A stretch of 64,000 nt of DNA from Polytrichum commune (GCA_950295325.1 OX485806.1:1180001-1244000), one strand, 5' to 3'; positions 1 through 12,491 are shown, counted from the first letter of the stretch. The notes: generated by a model from the sequence alone, not told the origin. Numbers and translations: made by a program.

Positions 1-30
1 CAAAGAACAGTCATTGTGCGCGCGTCTGGC

Positions 31-1372
31 ATGGCGGAGCCTGAGTCTGCAGGCACTGGTAAGCACCGCTCTGTAGCGATTTTCCACGTTGCTATTCTGT
101 GGCAATTATAGGTGATTGTGTGGTCTGCAATTGCAATTGCTACACTAGGTAAGTGGAGACATTCTTGTTTTAAAAAAAGAAGTAAAATGAAGCATTGAAA
201 TCTCGAATCGCAGTAGCTTAAAGTGTAGTAGAGATTCTGAGTCTGACATGTATAATATAAGGTGCGAATACGTGGTTTCGTGTATTTTCTGTTTGAAGCG
301 ATTTGTTGCTGTTCCATGAATTGATACCACTTCGGATGTGCTTTACGGAGTTGGATGATAAGGCTTGGCTTGGCTTGGCTTGGCTTGAACTTGTCAACTT
401 CCGAAATGCGGCTGTTGTATGTACGATGTATATATGTTGTCAGCCTGCTCACTCGAAGGCGATCAGAGGCTATGGTGACATTCTCTGTTGCCGCTTAGTG
501 ACAGGTTATATAGGTGATTGTCTGGTTTGCAATTGCTACACTAGCTAAGTGGAGACATTCTTTTATAAAAAGAAATGATAAGATTGAAGCATTGAAAAGT
601 CGAAGCGCAGTAGCTTAGAATGTAATGGAGACTCTGAGCCTCACATGTAGTTCATAAGGCGCGAATACGAGGTTTCTTGTAATTGATTTCTGTTTGAAGC
701 GACTTATTTCTGTTCCAAGAATCGGTACCATTCTGATGTGGATAACGGAGTGATGGATAACAAGGCTTGACTTGGACTTGTTAACTTCTGAAATGCGGCT
801 GTTCTACGTTCTATGTATGAATGCCACCGGCTTGTACATATTGTCAGCCTGCTTACTTGAAAACGACCAGAGGCTATAATGGTGATTTTCTCTGTTGATG
901 CTTAGTGACTGGTTATATAAGTGATTATCTGGTTTGCAATCGCTACACTAGTTCATGTCATTATTTCCAAATTCAGATTTACAGCTTGTAGCGGTAAGTA
1001 GAAAGCTGAAAGATGACCAGCTTTGGATGTGGACATGCAGGTGGCTCCTCAGGAATGGTTGACGCAAACATGATGGTTCTGAGAAAGCGCATTCAGAGCC
1101 TGCGCATTCAGGAGGCATGCTATGACACGCCTGCTGAATGGATGGAGTGGGAGAGGTCTGCGTATCCAAGCTACCGCGCCGATATCTGTCTGTTGTTGAG
1201 CAACATCCAAAACCAGTTGATCACAGTAAGACCTGGTGTAGCCGTTTCTGCGGTATCAATTCTTCTAACAATTATACCAGTGGCAACAGTCCTGTTTCTG
1301 AGTGCGGTAGGCACACAACTCTGGGAGCTGAACAGCTCATTGCTAGATCTGATCGCCGCAGCGAGCCATTGA
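31..1372 (+). CDS. Small plant membrane protein, two exons (31-58 and 1041-1372)
   Basis: An ATG at 31 opens nine codons and one extra base, ending at a good donor (G|GTAAGC, intron from 59). An acceptor AG at 1039-1040 rejoins the frame at 1041 and completes a Gly codon. The spliced product is 119 aa, stop TGA at 1370-1372. The N-terminus is Gly/Ser-rich. A conserved-looking PAEWMEWER block lies near residue 43, and a hydrophobic stretch (roughly residues 75-100) should form one or two membrane segments. From memory the EWMEWE block recalls a family of small uncharacterised plant membrane proteins, but I cannot name it. An alternative ATG at 1013 reads the same frame without splicing. I prefer the spliced model because phase and splice signals match and the upstream ATG has coding context. 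Function unknown. Confidence 0.55.
105..965 (+). repeat. Tandem duplication inside the intron, period about 400 bp
   Basis: A block beginning near 105 (GGTGATTGT...GCAATTGCTACACTAG) recurs near 511 and starts again near 920. The two full copies are about 401 and 409 bp and clearly diverged. Each carries the same series of landmarks: AAGTGGAGACATTC, GAAGCATTGAAA, CAGTAGCTTA and CTGTTTGAAGCGA. A (GGCTT)n run lies at about 361-389 in the first copy. A weaker relative occurs downstream of the gene near 1725-2060. Confidence 0.75.
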
Positions 1373-3130
1373 GAAAATATAGAGAAGATATTCAAGTTAC
1401 AATGACTCGTTCCAACCACTGCTGGAACTCTGTAAAATGCTTAGATTTATACTCCCAGGCCTGGCAACAGGGGCTTCGAGCAACAGACTTATTCATGAAA
1501 CCTAACCAATTAGTGGTCGTGCAAATTTGTGCACGCAAAGAACAATAGATAGTAAGAAAGCCTAGACGTAGTACGAGTTTTTTTCTCTACCTTCGTTCTA
1601 CTTTACTTCGTCTCTCCACTTTACTTTATTAACAAGGTGAAAGGCAATAGAAAGTAGAAAGAGAAAGGAACTACAGTTCGCAGGCGGTTGTAATGATGGG
1701 CACAAGTGACAAAAATATGATAAGATACGTAGTTAGGTAGAGATATTCTTGTTATCTATGACTATTGAAGCATTAAGAACTCCAAGCTCAGGAGCTTACA
1801 GTGCAATCAAGACTGAAAGTCTTCTAAGAGTCTTGCAATTATTCCACAAAGGTGTGTGTATCTGAGGTTAATTCCGTGTGATGAATTTCTGATTGGTTTC
1901 TGTTTGAGTTGATGTTTTTGTGTTCCCAAGGACTGGAAATATTTCTGATGTCTGCCTCGTTAAGTTTCTGAAATGTGAATGTTTTGTATTCTGTGTGACA
2001 ACTATAGAAACTAGAATATCTTCACATAATGCGATCTACTTTGTATATACTGACACTCTGCTTACTTGAGGACGGTCACTGTTCGAATTTTGTTTGGCTT
2101 TGACTGTCTCCTATCCGAAACCAGAACGTAAACTGGATCCAAACTGTGGTTGTAAGCAGGTATTGCGGGTGGGTTACTTGTGAGCAAACTTTAAGCAACA
2201 GTTCCAATTGCATCACTTCATACATTGACAGAGAGGAACACACATGCAGTCTGAGAGTGCTACGGTTTACTTTATATATAGATCCTCTGCTGCTCATTGC
2301 GAATTCTTGATCGTCCAGTTACGAAGCTGTGGAACATCAGTCAAACACAATTTCACGAACATGGACTCAGTAAGCCCGCCCTCTCTAAGAGTTGAACTTA
2401 TCTGTAGAGTGAAATTTCGAACAAAAGTGTGCAATTTGCAATTGCTTGGTGGGCCGCGTAAGAGGCGATCAAAAAACTGACGTATGCCGGTGAGTGTACC
2501 CTAGTATTCCTTGGTGAAAGGCGAAATTATAGTTCGCTCTGTGCTGAGCACCCGGCTATTGTCAATCTTTCAACATTCTTGACACACTATGGAACATTTC
2601 GATTGGAATGTGTTTCCAGACAATAGAGTTATCTATAAAGTAAAGCAGATGAAACCATGGGTTTAGTCCCAAACCTGAGTTTATGAGGACTAACAGAGTT
2701 ACCCAATTGTTCTCAATACCTAAATTACCATACATAAAGAGTGGTGTTGGGCTATTAAAACCCGGCTTTCTAGCTTGTCCTACTAGGATGGGTGGGCCAA
2801 GCTAGCCTTGCATATGCCATCCAGGATTTAGGATAGCAAATCCCATGCACATACCCTATTTTAGATCCTAAAATTCTCTCAAAGTTTTTGGAATGGCTGA
2901 GGAGGTCCCAATAGTTTCACCCAACTTTCAAAAAAGGCTCCGATACATGACAAGCTAACGAGCTCTTAATAGAAAGATTTCTCAAAGAAGGATCAAACCC
3001 ATAGTCTTGTCCCTCTTTGAGGGACTTTACGGATGACTCTAATGTGGGATATATGCTCACTCTAGCAGGGCAAAGTGTGGGTCCATGCAAGTTGAATTTG
3101 TTGCATTGGGTTGCCATCAATGTTGGTCCG
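1373..3130. other. 3' flank of the first gene; no gene recognised
   Basis: This holds the 3' UTR of the small membrane-protein gene and a diverged copy of its intronic repeat (about 1725-2060). Near 2740-2830 is a short block that recurs around 47610-47700 (shared CTACTAGGATGGGTGGGCC-like sequence). The open frames here are short and without recognisable domains. Confidence 0.4.
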
Positions 3131-3131
3131 G

Positions 3132-3157
3132 TATATATATATATATATATATATATA
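3132..3157. repeat. (TA)n microsatellite
   Basis: An uninterrupted TA dinucleotide run. Confidence 0.95.
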
Positions 3158-6100
3158 GGTGAACGCTTAGTATCAATAATTAACATCAATTATGGTATCA
3201 AAGAACCTACCCATGGGTGTCAAAATCACAATATCAATCAAATATTAATATTTGGTGGGTATGTCAATGTCAGAGATCTTCGTATACCCGAGTTATTATT
3301 TGAGTCAATGTCATTCTAAACCATATTGATACTAAGCAGATTTCGATTTCGCCTAGGTATGAAGATTTTTGCATGGTGTATAGACCTGAATGATATTGGA
3401 AACAAAAAAAATACCGTCATATATATATTTTTTATTGCTATCAAAATACAGTATGTGAAATCCTCATTCTAGATACGCGAATAGTATGAAAAAGATGGCA
3501 TCAGACCGCCACTGGTTGGCACATTTAATACACAAACCCACTCCATGGAAGACTATTCAACTTCTCAATTCAATTTGCAGAAGCATCAGAGATTGACATC
3601 CAATGGGTGGTCACTTCTCTCTCTGTTTTGCTGCTGGTCCAGCTTGTCCTCTTGTTGGCGCCTTTCCAAGCACGGGTTGCGTCTTAGGGTTAGGGTTGCT
3701 GTTCGTTTCACTGCTTCTTCCCAGGGTGTTCGTTCATTCTCTTCCTCATATTGCTTGCTGCATGTTCTTCTTCACAACATCCGCTCCCAAGTAAACTCCC
3801 AGGTGTATCCTTTGTAGTTTCATTTTTGTGATGTTGTTGGTAGCATGCATCTGTGAGACACAAGGAGCTTCTCACATTTTTGCTCTTGGGAGAAGGGGGA
3901 ACATGGCCCGAAACCCATGGTTTACATGAACGAAAAGGGAGTTGGTAGTTTCCCCTTTGAACATTCCATGTGTCACTTGGGAAAGCGGTCTTGTTTCCCT
4001 CTTTGGAATTTCCAACATGGGAAGGTTTCTTTGATTCCCAATATTTTGTTGTTTATTCGGTTCTTTAATATGGGAAAGAATAGTACATTCTACTTTTTTG
4101 GTAGTTTTGTAGATCTTCCAGTGTGGTAGTTTCGTAGATTTTCCGATGTGGTGGTTTCGCAGATCTTCCGGTGACATAGGAGAAGTTTTCATTGATGCGA
4201 GACAATGCCCAAGGCTCATAAGCTCGTAATGATACAACACAAAAACATGCTCCATCAAGGATAATGTTGGGAATTTCAACTATGTAGATCATAGAGAAGA
4301 ACCCACTACATACTAAAAATGGAATGTCATATTGCATTTAGTTTTCACAAATATCCATTGATGGCACACTATAAGCATATGCGACTTGAGTGGCTTGTCT
4401 TTTGTAGGTGAAAATTTGTCTTGCATCACTAAAGCATACAAAAATCTACAATTTGTCACAGGGTTGAAAGGTGCCTTGGCATCAATATGCAAATTAGATT
4501 TGCAAGCTTCATCATCATTTAGTTTGGATGGACTACTACAAAAAGATTAGTGAAAAGCCGAAGCCTAACAATTTGGATAGATCTTCAAAGGATTGGGGAT
4601 ACTTAAGCTGAGAAAATTTAATTAGAAAATGAGCTTGAGGCGTACAAGAAAAGGCTTGGGATCTATGGCATCTTTGGAAACTCATGCATCGTGGATGAAG
4701 GGGCTCTAGTAAAAACAAGTCCCCCACAATGTTGAGGGTGGGTTCATTCCACTTGAAATCTAACAGACTAATCTGAGGTCCATGATGTTAGTTTCAGAGT
4801 CTAATTGTCTAAATTTTTTTATTTTCATATTGTAAAATAGCTCGTTGCATTTTCACCTTGCAAATGGTCCAATGGATGAGTTTATGTAGACACCACAAAT
4901 CCCTAACCGCAAGAAAAGTGGGGATTGGAGTTATTAGGGTTAGGCTTGCATATATTTTCCAATTGACTTTCTACTCATTTCTATCACAATTTTGCTCTTC
5001 GCTCTCAGACTGGAGAATACTACACTAAATATGATATTAAGGTGTTCATATACCTTTCGGATGACGCTTCTTATGAATAAGTGAACAAATGTTGTCATGA
5101 ATGATAGATGAGTTCCTCCATAGGCCAAAACCATGCCTTCTCTTATCAGCAACTCGTGATGAAAAATTGTCATGGATGATTGAAGTTTTGATGAAAAATC
5201 GCTTGGTAATCACTAACCTTGGCTGCAGGGTACACTAAATGATTTTAGGGCGGGCAAAGCAGGGGGCCGGGCAGGCGGGCGAGGGTTGCCTAGTGAGGGC
5301 AGGCGGGCAATGAGGCGCAACCTCCCCATTGTCCCGCCCTTAGGGGCGAGGGTCAACCCTTGCTCAAACTTGTGGGGTAGGGTTTGCTTGACTGAGTTTT
5401 GGAGGCAGGGTTTGTGGAGGGATTTGTGTGTTGATGTTGTTTGCATTGTTGTTGCATTTGCATTGCTTTTGGACGGGAGAGTGTTTCGGCCCAAGGGGTT
5501 CGAAGTTTGCTTCGACTTGGGGGGGGGGGGGGTTGCTTAGCTTAGTTCTGGAAGCAAGGGTTTGCAGATGTAAAACGTTCCGAGATTTTTTGTCTACTGT
5601 CTTGTTCCATTGTTCTTTTCCATTGTTGCAGAAATTTGAGGTGGGTCTCTTTTCTCTGTGGAATCTCCAGCCAACTTTATGGAATTTTAGGGTCCTGGGT
5701 GATTGGGGTTTAGGCCTTATTCTTTACAGGAGTGTTTGTTCTCTACTTGAGGTTCTTCACATATCATCTTATTTGCAATTAGCACCTCTTGGCATGCCAA
5801 AACGAGTTTGATCCTCAAGGAATCAATGTAGAATGTTCTTCTTTCAATCCTCCACACTACCTCCAAGCATGCATTGAAAACTTACCAAACATGGAAGGTG
5901 TTGTATCTCGAACACCTAACTCTTGGCCAAAAATTATGGTGAGTTAGGGGATAACTTTGTTATGACAAGGTTATTATTTTAATAAGGCATCTCGCTTTTG
6001 TTTCTGATCAGACGGAGAACCCAAGGTGGCAACTAGTGCAAAATAATTTGTAACAGATAATCCATCCATATTATCCTTGTACATTCATACCAAAGAACAA

Positions 6101-7371
6101 TTTTATAGAACATAGAATGGAGTGATGTAGTGCACATTGAGGCCGTTCATAATATGTAATAATTCTTTGATTTGAACATGTCTATGTATTATAATACATC
6201 AATAATTTGAAAACAATGTGGACTTTCTCTCGGACAGGGGGGCTCGTCCATAATCTGGTCTCCGTTGGACCTAATTATGATTTAGATCATCTACAAAAAT
6301 TTGAAGATAATATAGATTATTTTGGGTTGTAAGTCCTAACCCTAACAATCTTCCCGACTTTTCTGGGTGGCTTCTCTCCCGCTTCTCTGCTCTTCTCTTC
6401 TCTTCCGCCCCTTTGTGCACACAACATTACGAGCCTCACCTTCGTATTGAATTTTGAACTTGTCATCACGAAATAGAGGTCGTTCTAGCTTTTGGCTTCG
6501 AACAGAAAACACATGCAGATGTCTGAATCTTGGGTCATATGATTACTCAGGTTTTGCATCTCATGATGAGTATTGCACACCATGGGTTATTGAGTCAATG
6601 GGGAAATTTTCTGCGAGCACTTGCTCAAGTCGTGTTAGTGGTGGTGAGTGGTTTATACTTCCCTGTGAGTTCTTGCATAAATTGACGTCACTGTGCTATC
6701 ATTTATTTGTTGCCCTGAGTGAAGAAGCGACATGACTTTGATACTATGAACCAAGGAGTGAGAAAAGAGCTTTGGCAGGATCCCACTTCCTTCTGGTGGA
6801 TATACTAGTTACAAAACTGTAAAGGTGCTGATCAAACTAAAGAGGTGTCGAAATTGTGATATTTACTTGATTGCTGGTAAGTTTGAACAAAAGGCGCAGA
6901 TCTGCTATCTATAATGCGCCCATATTACTCAAATCAATTTGCTAGATGTGCTCTGTTTTGTGATAAATAGATGGCCATGAAATATTGCCAAGAAAACAAA
7001 CTTAACTGTACATACAATGGTAAGAAGAGCACTACAAATCCTACTTGGACTCTTTGTTGTCGTCATATCTTATATACAAGTGAACCCAGCCATGAGCTTG
7101 ACTCACTAGAAGACTGTTCCTAATTAAATGTCCACTCAGGGTGAGCGGCTAACATCCATGATCTTACTAGATTCTCCTATGTGACTATTGACCATTAAAG
7201 ATTTCTATAATATTGTCATCCATATGCCCGCTGCTATGTCATCCACATGCTCTGCGCTTAAAATTGCGATTGCGATGGGAGTTGCAGAGCCTCCGCATGA
7301 ATGCGATTGCGGTTACTTTGTATTCCTGCGGATCTCCATGCTGCACACTATCAATCTAAGTGACTGTAAAT
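3158..7371. other. Intergenic DNA with decayed repeats; no gene recognised
   Basis: Both strands have only short open frames without domain signatures. Visible structure: three imperfect 27-bp tandem units at about 4099-4180 (GTAGATCTTCC-type core); a block at about 5015-5210 that recurs at about 42880-43095; a G-rich stretch at 5240-5340; and a run of 14 G at 5519-5532. A pyrimidine-rich stretch near 6360-6420 precedes an open frame (6454-6735) that I could not assign. Confidence 0.4.
5015..5210. repeat. Dispersed repeat, copy 1
   Basis: It shares a series of landmarks in the same orientation with about 42880-43095: GATGACRCTTCTTATGAATA, AAGTGAACAAAT, GGCCAAAACC and CATGGATGATTG. Both copies are diverged and no terminal repeats were found, so the element class is unknown. 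Confidence 0.6.
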
Positions 7372-8069
7372 TCATTCCTGGCTTCGTGATTCAGTCCACC
7401 AAAAATTCCTCCCAAGGTTCTCAATAATTCTGCTGGCATCTGCATTTTCCTGTGGACACCCACTCCAAATAATGGTTTCCAAAGCATGGACTGGATTGTG
7501 GATCCTGATATTGCTTATGTACTTCGACGATTCGGACAGATTACAGAGCGTCCCCAAACAATACTGCCGTATGCCATTATGGCTCTCCAACAAGGAGTCA
7601 ATCAAGGTTGGTATTGCATTGCATTCGCCTATAAGAGCCATGTTCACGAAATTATGAGAGAGTCTCCACAAAAGCTCAGCCGCGCTCAGCCTACCCGTGA
7701 TAATGTGTCCGAATTGAAGCAAGTCAACAATTCCTGCAATTGCACCTGGAGTCTTGAACGGACTGTTGGCATCATCTTTGTCAAAGAGGTTGCAATTACT
7801 GGCACCCACTAGATTGCAAAGAGTTGTTGCAACGTAGCTTCGTATCAGTAAGGTAGGATCCTTGAGCCTCTCAATCAGAAGTGGAATTGCAAGCTCTGCG
7901 ATTAAAAGCTTCTTCTCGTCTGCGCTTGAAATCACAGAGAGAAGACAAGACGCTACTGTCTGACACCCTATATCTCCGTGTTCAAGGGATTCCAGCAATG
8001 TTAAAATTTCCAGCTTGCACGCCATTATGTTGAAGGATTCAATCCCACCGGCGACTTTATCATGCAGCT
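7372..8069 (-). CDS. ARM-repeat protein, C-terminal exon
   Basis: About 232 codons read from an acceptor (GTTGCAG|AGCTGCATG, exon begins at 8069) to a TGA at 7372-7374. The sequence is built from armadillo-like helical repeats, with recognisable hydrophobic patterns around IPLLIERLKD, IRSYVATTLCNLVG, GAIAGIVDLLQ, RLSAAELLWRLS, IPTLIDSLL and RQYCLGTLCNLSE. ARM repeats are protein-interaction scaffolds; the partner cannot be told. No in-frame ATG precedes the repeats, so this is the last exon of a longer gene. Its phase (it supplies two bases, AG) fits the one-base overhang of the exon at 8326-8545. The frame is intact. Confidence 0.7.
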
Positions 8070-8325
8070 CTGCAACATCAAACTTTCCTTCATAATTATG
8101 TTCTATTTCCAAAAGAGATCACTTCAATACTCCTCCACATCAACAAACTGGAAGAAAGTGAACGACTGGACTTCGTGTTTACACCTGAACTACCCGAGTT
8201 GCTGATTTTAAATGAGCTCTTAAAACACATCGTAAACTATGTGGAGATTCAGTGGACAATACCCTAGCCCACTTTTCGACAACATATTAAACATGTGGAT
8301 GGATGTCAGTACCTGGCTGGCTTAC

Positions 8326-8545
8326 CTAGTTTATCAGCCACAACAGTTTCAGTACCCTTTCCCTTCAAGTTGTGCAACGCCATTGGCTTCCCTCCAGTAT
8401 GATTTTCATCCACAAGCATGTCCTCCGGGGAACCAGAATTGTGTCCCTCAGGTGCATCTGAGGGAAAATCAATCTTGACTATGTGTCCCACAACCGCTAG
8501 TATCAACAATGTCAGGACATCATACCATGCCCTTGGATCACATAA
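8326..8545 (-). CDS. Upstream exon of the ARM-repeat gene (predicted)
   Basis: The minus strand is open between an acceptor (CGTTCTTCAG|TTATGTG, exon begins 8545) and a donor (AAACTAG|GTAAGC, exon ends 8326). The 220-nt exon starts in phase 0 and ends with one extra base, exactly the overhang needed by the ARM exon at 8069. The implied intron is 256 nt. The exon encodes a hydrophobic segment (DVLTLLILAVVGHIV) followed by an acidic, glycine-rich linker, so the protein may have one membrane anchor before the ARM region. A further exon is possible at about 8596-8646, but it would need a 45-nt intron and I do not rely on it. Confidence 0.45.
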
Positions 8546-8785
8546 CTGAAGAACGGAAGCAATGCTCTTTGCTATCCATAGTAAAAATACATTTTGATAG
8601 TCTCTTGGATGATTGTCGACTTCTTCTCCAGTGCCTCCATCCTGTCAATCAATCCCCTTACCCCTCATATTATTCAATTGCAACAAAGCACTGTTCTGAC
8701 TCCAACATTTAATAAGACTTAACTTCATGAAATGTTTGTATACCATATTAAATGTGTTGCAAAATACGCACAAGGTCACTACTAA

Positions 8786-9266
8786 TGCCCCCTCCCCACT
8801 TGACATTAGCTAAGCCTAAAAGTGGGTTCTTAAAAATGAGTGTTCACACCATCGACATTATCTAGTGCCGAGCCTAGTTGGCAAATGATGTGGCATGGCT
8901 TAAAAGTGGAGGTTTTAAGCTAAAACTACCGACCCTCCCATCGGTACCTAGACATGAGGCAAGAATGTAGGACCTCTAAAAGTGTTGCCTCCCGCCCTTG
9001 TGATTGGTTGCTTTTAGTCTTAGCTATGAGGGCACGAGGAGCTCCATTAACAAAAACCGATGGTAAGTATTAAGGCATTTGGGGATGGGACAAAAACTAT
9101 CCAACATTCATTGGTTGGTAGATAAAGCAATGAACATGTGTGAAAGCTACTTGACTAAAACCTACTTGGAAATCTCCGGAGCAAGTTCTTGTAGGTGCAT
9201 AGGGAGCTTTACCCGGGTTTTAGGGAAGTCTTTGGTTATTTGCTAATGTCAAGTGGGGAGGGGGCA
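8786..9266. mobile_element. Harbinger/Tourist-like MITE, 481 bp
   Basis: Perfect 25-bp terminal inverted repeats occupy 8786-8810 and 9242-9266, starting TGCCCCCTCCCCACTTGAC. The element is flanked by TAA on both sides (8783-8785 and 9267-9269), the 3-bp TWA-type duplication typical of PIF/Harbinger elements. There is no transposase frame inside, so it is non-autonomous. It lies about 0.24 kb from the predicted upstream ARM exon, on the side away from the ARM domain. Confidence 0.8.
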
Positions 9267-9269
9267 TAA

Positions 9270-10255
9270 GGGCGGCTTTATACATCATGGCTTGGGGCCA
9301 GCTCGAGCACCGGCCCGATTCATGTTCTTTATGCCCTCAATTTGGCCCCACTTTATGAACTTTTTTGGGGCTCAACCTTGTTACATGTAAAGTGGTGAGG
9401 CCTAATTCTAGGGCCTGATGGTCTTGAGGATTAAGTTTTATAGAACTTACCGTGGTCAATGCCCACTGTTCTTGACGATTAAGTTTCACGACACTTAATA
9501 CTATGGGGGATGACATTTATAGGGTTGTGGTTAGTGAATCGAAATTGGGTCCCACTAATCTAAATTGGGGCTTTTGAATCTGTTCCGGCGTCAAAATGCT
9601 CTTATAAATTTATCTACCATGTTCAATGGATTAACTAATGGGTGTGCTTTAGGAGGCACACCCTATTCTTGATTAATGGCTTAAATGTTTCATTTTTGCC
9701 TCAAGTGTATAATTAGCACCTTAATTGTTATGTTATTAGCCTAATGCTATCATATTTTAGCTAATTGATGCATTATTAGACTAACCCATAGCCTAAGCCA
9801 TATTATATACTTAAGTGGCGGTACCGGCATAAATTGAGCCCCACCAGTGTCCGGTCCCCCATAATTTATAACCGGCCCGGGTATAGTATTAAAGACCTTC
9901 CCCCGTCATAAATGGTTCATATAACGGCCCTCCTCCGGTCTGCCAAGAGATCACTTTAATATCAGATACTCCGATATCCTCCTTTATCTCATGTCAGATA
10001 ATAAGTGTCGTTGTCTTATTGATTGCTTTCTAATTATACCGGGGGTATGCCTAGACTTTGGTGGGCTTTGACTCAAGATGAGTTGTCCCGTCCAAAATGA
10101 AGGGCTCCCCAAAGATATAAAATATTATATACTCTCTTTGGCGTGAACCCGATCTGGTGGGGGTGCTCTTATATGTTGGTGGCTACGTTGGGGGTGAAAT
10201 ATCTCCCCCGCAGGTTACGTCCGACAGAGCAGTGAAGTGTAATAATTAAGATTAC
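9270..10255. other. Unassigned spacer between the MITE and the AP2-like gene
   Basis: Repeat-like DNA with many GGCCC/GGGCC motifs (for example ACCGGCCC near 9311 and 9872) but no clean terminal repeats that I could pair. No coding region is recognised. It may hold later exons or the 3' UTR of the AP2-like gene, disrupted by insertions. Confidence 0.3.
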
Positions 10256-11065
10256 CTTCTCCATTTCAGGCATGATGCTCTCAGCAGGATCTGACCTCGA
10301 AAGCAACCAGTCGACCCAACGTTCAACACCTTCTAGACTTGGTGCTGTCTGAAGCTGATCCTCGCCGTTGAAAAGCTGTGCGATTTGGTAACAAGGAATC
10401 ACGGACAGTCCGGACGTTGAATACCTCGTTCAAGAATTCAACTTCGTCCTGGCTGAAGGAAGGCTCTGGAGAATGATGCAACAAATCGTTTCCTTCCCGG
10501 ATAAAGGAAGGCTCTGGAGAAAGATGCAACAAACTGAACACTTCCTGGCTAAAGGGAGGCTCTGGAGAAAGATGCAACGAATCGATTTCTCCCTGCCTAA
10601 AGAAAGGCTCTGGGGAATGATGCAACAAGTCTTCCTGCCTAAAGGAAGGCCTTGGAGCATGATGCGACGAGCCAATATCCGGAGGGAGAGGTCTGCCATC
10701 ACCCACCCTCTCTGATATCCCATCTGTTCTGTGATCTTCAGCAGTTTCCTTTACAATCGCATCCACCAATTTTCTAGCCTGTGATCGGATGAACTTTCGA
10801 AGATCTTCTAATTCCAGGGGTGCTTGGTCTCTGGATTCACAAGATTTCTCGATGTAAGAATGTGAGTCAGGGAAATTGTACTGGTGCTCTCTATGTATGT
10901 AGTACACTATGACATCACAAGCCCTTGCTGCTTCTTCCTCTGTCGCATACGTACCGCCCCAAAATTTTTTAGGTCCCCATTCCGTAACCCGAAGTTCACA
11001 ATGATATCTGCCACCTCTGCACCCCACTCCAGTGTATTTAGACAATTGAATGTTACAGGCACAAG
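10256..11065 (-). CDS. AP2-like domain protein with HSPEP repeats (partial model)
   Basis: The main exon runs on the minus strand from an acceptor (TACCAACAG|CTTGTG, exon begins 11065) to about 10425. Its first 70 codons form an AP2/ERF-like DNA-binding domain (SKYTGVGCRGGRYHCELRV, then KKFWGGTYATEEEAARACD). The YTGV, WGGT and EEAARA landmarks match the family, but the second strand and the end are divergent. A charged linker follows, then five degenerate tandem repeats of about 16 aa with a H-x-S-P-E-P-x-F core (about 10443-10665). The plain frame stops at 10323. Removing 10376-10424 as a 49-nt intron (GAG|GTATTC to CACAG|CTTTTC) continues smoothly into a 40-codon exon, 10256-10375, ending at donor AGAAG|GTAATC. 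The true start exon was not found. Likely a nuclear transcription regulator. Confidence 0.55.
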
Positions 11066-12482
11066 CTGTTGGTACAGAAAACAAGAAGAAGATGACTATG
11101 ATATTCATCTTCGTCATTCTGACATTGGCCACGTCCTGCTGCTCTTGTAATGACGAAGAGCAAAACTTGGTTGTCAAGCTCTGCAGCCAAAAAATTGGGC
11201 TGGCATCAGCATGAACCTTCGACCTTCACCTGCAACAAGGAGGTGTTCTATCAATGCAGGGCAGCGCTTAATAGAGATGCGAAACATAAGCTGCTCAACA
11301 AAGTTATTTTCATAAGTGTGAAGTCAAGGCTTTTTAAGTACAGGCCCTGGCATTCTCATGATCATTTCAGAAGAATTCCACACTGGGAGTTTCACTACTT
11401 GTGGCTTCCAATCCACTCAGCAAACTACTTAACACACACATGCCCCAAAGTCCAGGTCGCCTAATACGGCTAACAACAAGCTCACCGTCGCCTAGTTATA
11501 AGTTCAAAGCGACAAATAAGGAACAGCATGACTCCGTCCTTCAAATCCCCTACACCAAATGCTGGGAACTCGATACGCTGTTGGCAAGTGTAGATAACTT
11601 AGGAGAGCATGCATGCCAACTTCACTTGCCTACTCCAATTTCGAGGAGAGAAGGTCTCAAACTCTTCAATTCCACGCGCAGACAGGCAGACACACCAACA
11701 CACGTCATCAGCACTCCCGCTATTAGCCTTTGAAAGACTACGTTGAGGCGATTTATAATCTACGCACACTGCATGCACATCTAAGAATCAAGGAGAAAGT
11801 CGAAAGAAGTTCAAGAACAGATACAGAAAACAAAGCAGCATCCCCCGAAGGTTGACTGCTTGAATGTCAAAACTTTCAGTGTGCGTCGGACGCGAAGGCT
11901 GAAGCCCAATCTTAGCGACTATATTCGGCAGATATCTCTCATTGTCACTCGGCTTAGATAACGTGCAAAACTAAAAGAAATTCGAAGCTTTCACCGTGAT
12001 GTCTCCATACGATCAACCTCCCAGCACAAGTATGAGCGTTTCTTCCAGATTTGCTATATAAGTCTCCAGGATCTGAGGATAATCCACTATATATGTGCTC
12101 GCTTGTAATTCGTGTAAATAAAAAGACAGTCAACGCATAACGTTCATGCTATCATGACTCTGTGCAAACGAGGCACCTACCTTCAAGCGAACCGTCTTGC
12201 CACCTCGCAAATCCACCCGAACCGAACACCCCCAATCTCCATTTCTTCCACTGGTTTAGTAATACGAGAGCTCCCGAGCTAGCGAGCAAAGGCGTGCAGA
12301 TGAATTCGTGATTTTAGTTGCGATGGTCATGCTTGAGGAAGATCGCGAGGATTTGGATTGAATGGAAGTGACGAGGAAGTGAGGAGAGACTTTTAAAGGA
12401 AGGTGTTTCTCAGGAAGGCGGTGATGACGACACGCTACGTACAAACTACAAAAGAATTTGTCTGCGGATAGCCTTTCACCAG
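11066..12482. other. Probable 5' region of the AP2-like gene; no exon assigned
   Basis: The minus strand upstream of the AP2 exon should contain the first exon(s) and promoter, but I could not choose a start codon. The methionine nearest the domain reads through a hydrophobic stretch that looks like the pyrimidine-rich end of an intron (TTCTTCTTGTTTTCTGTACC). No other gene was recognised. Confidence 0.35.
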
Positions 12483-12491
12483 GTCAAACTG

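Noticed and set aside
3872-4337. Overlapping minus-strand frames as a gene
   Set aside because: They run across a 27-bp tandem repeat (4099-4180), have low-complexity composition and no domain pattern.
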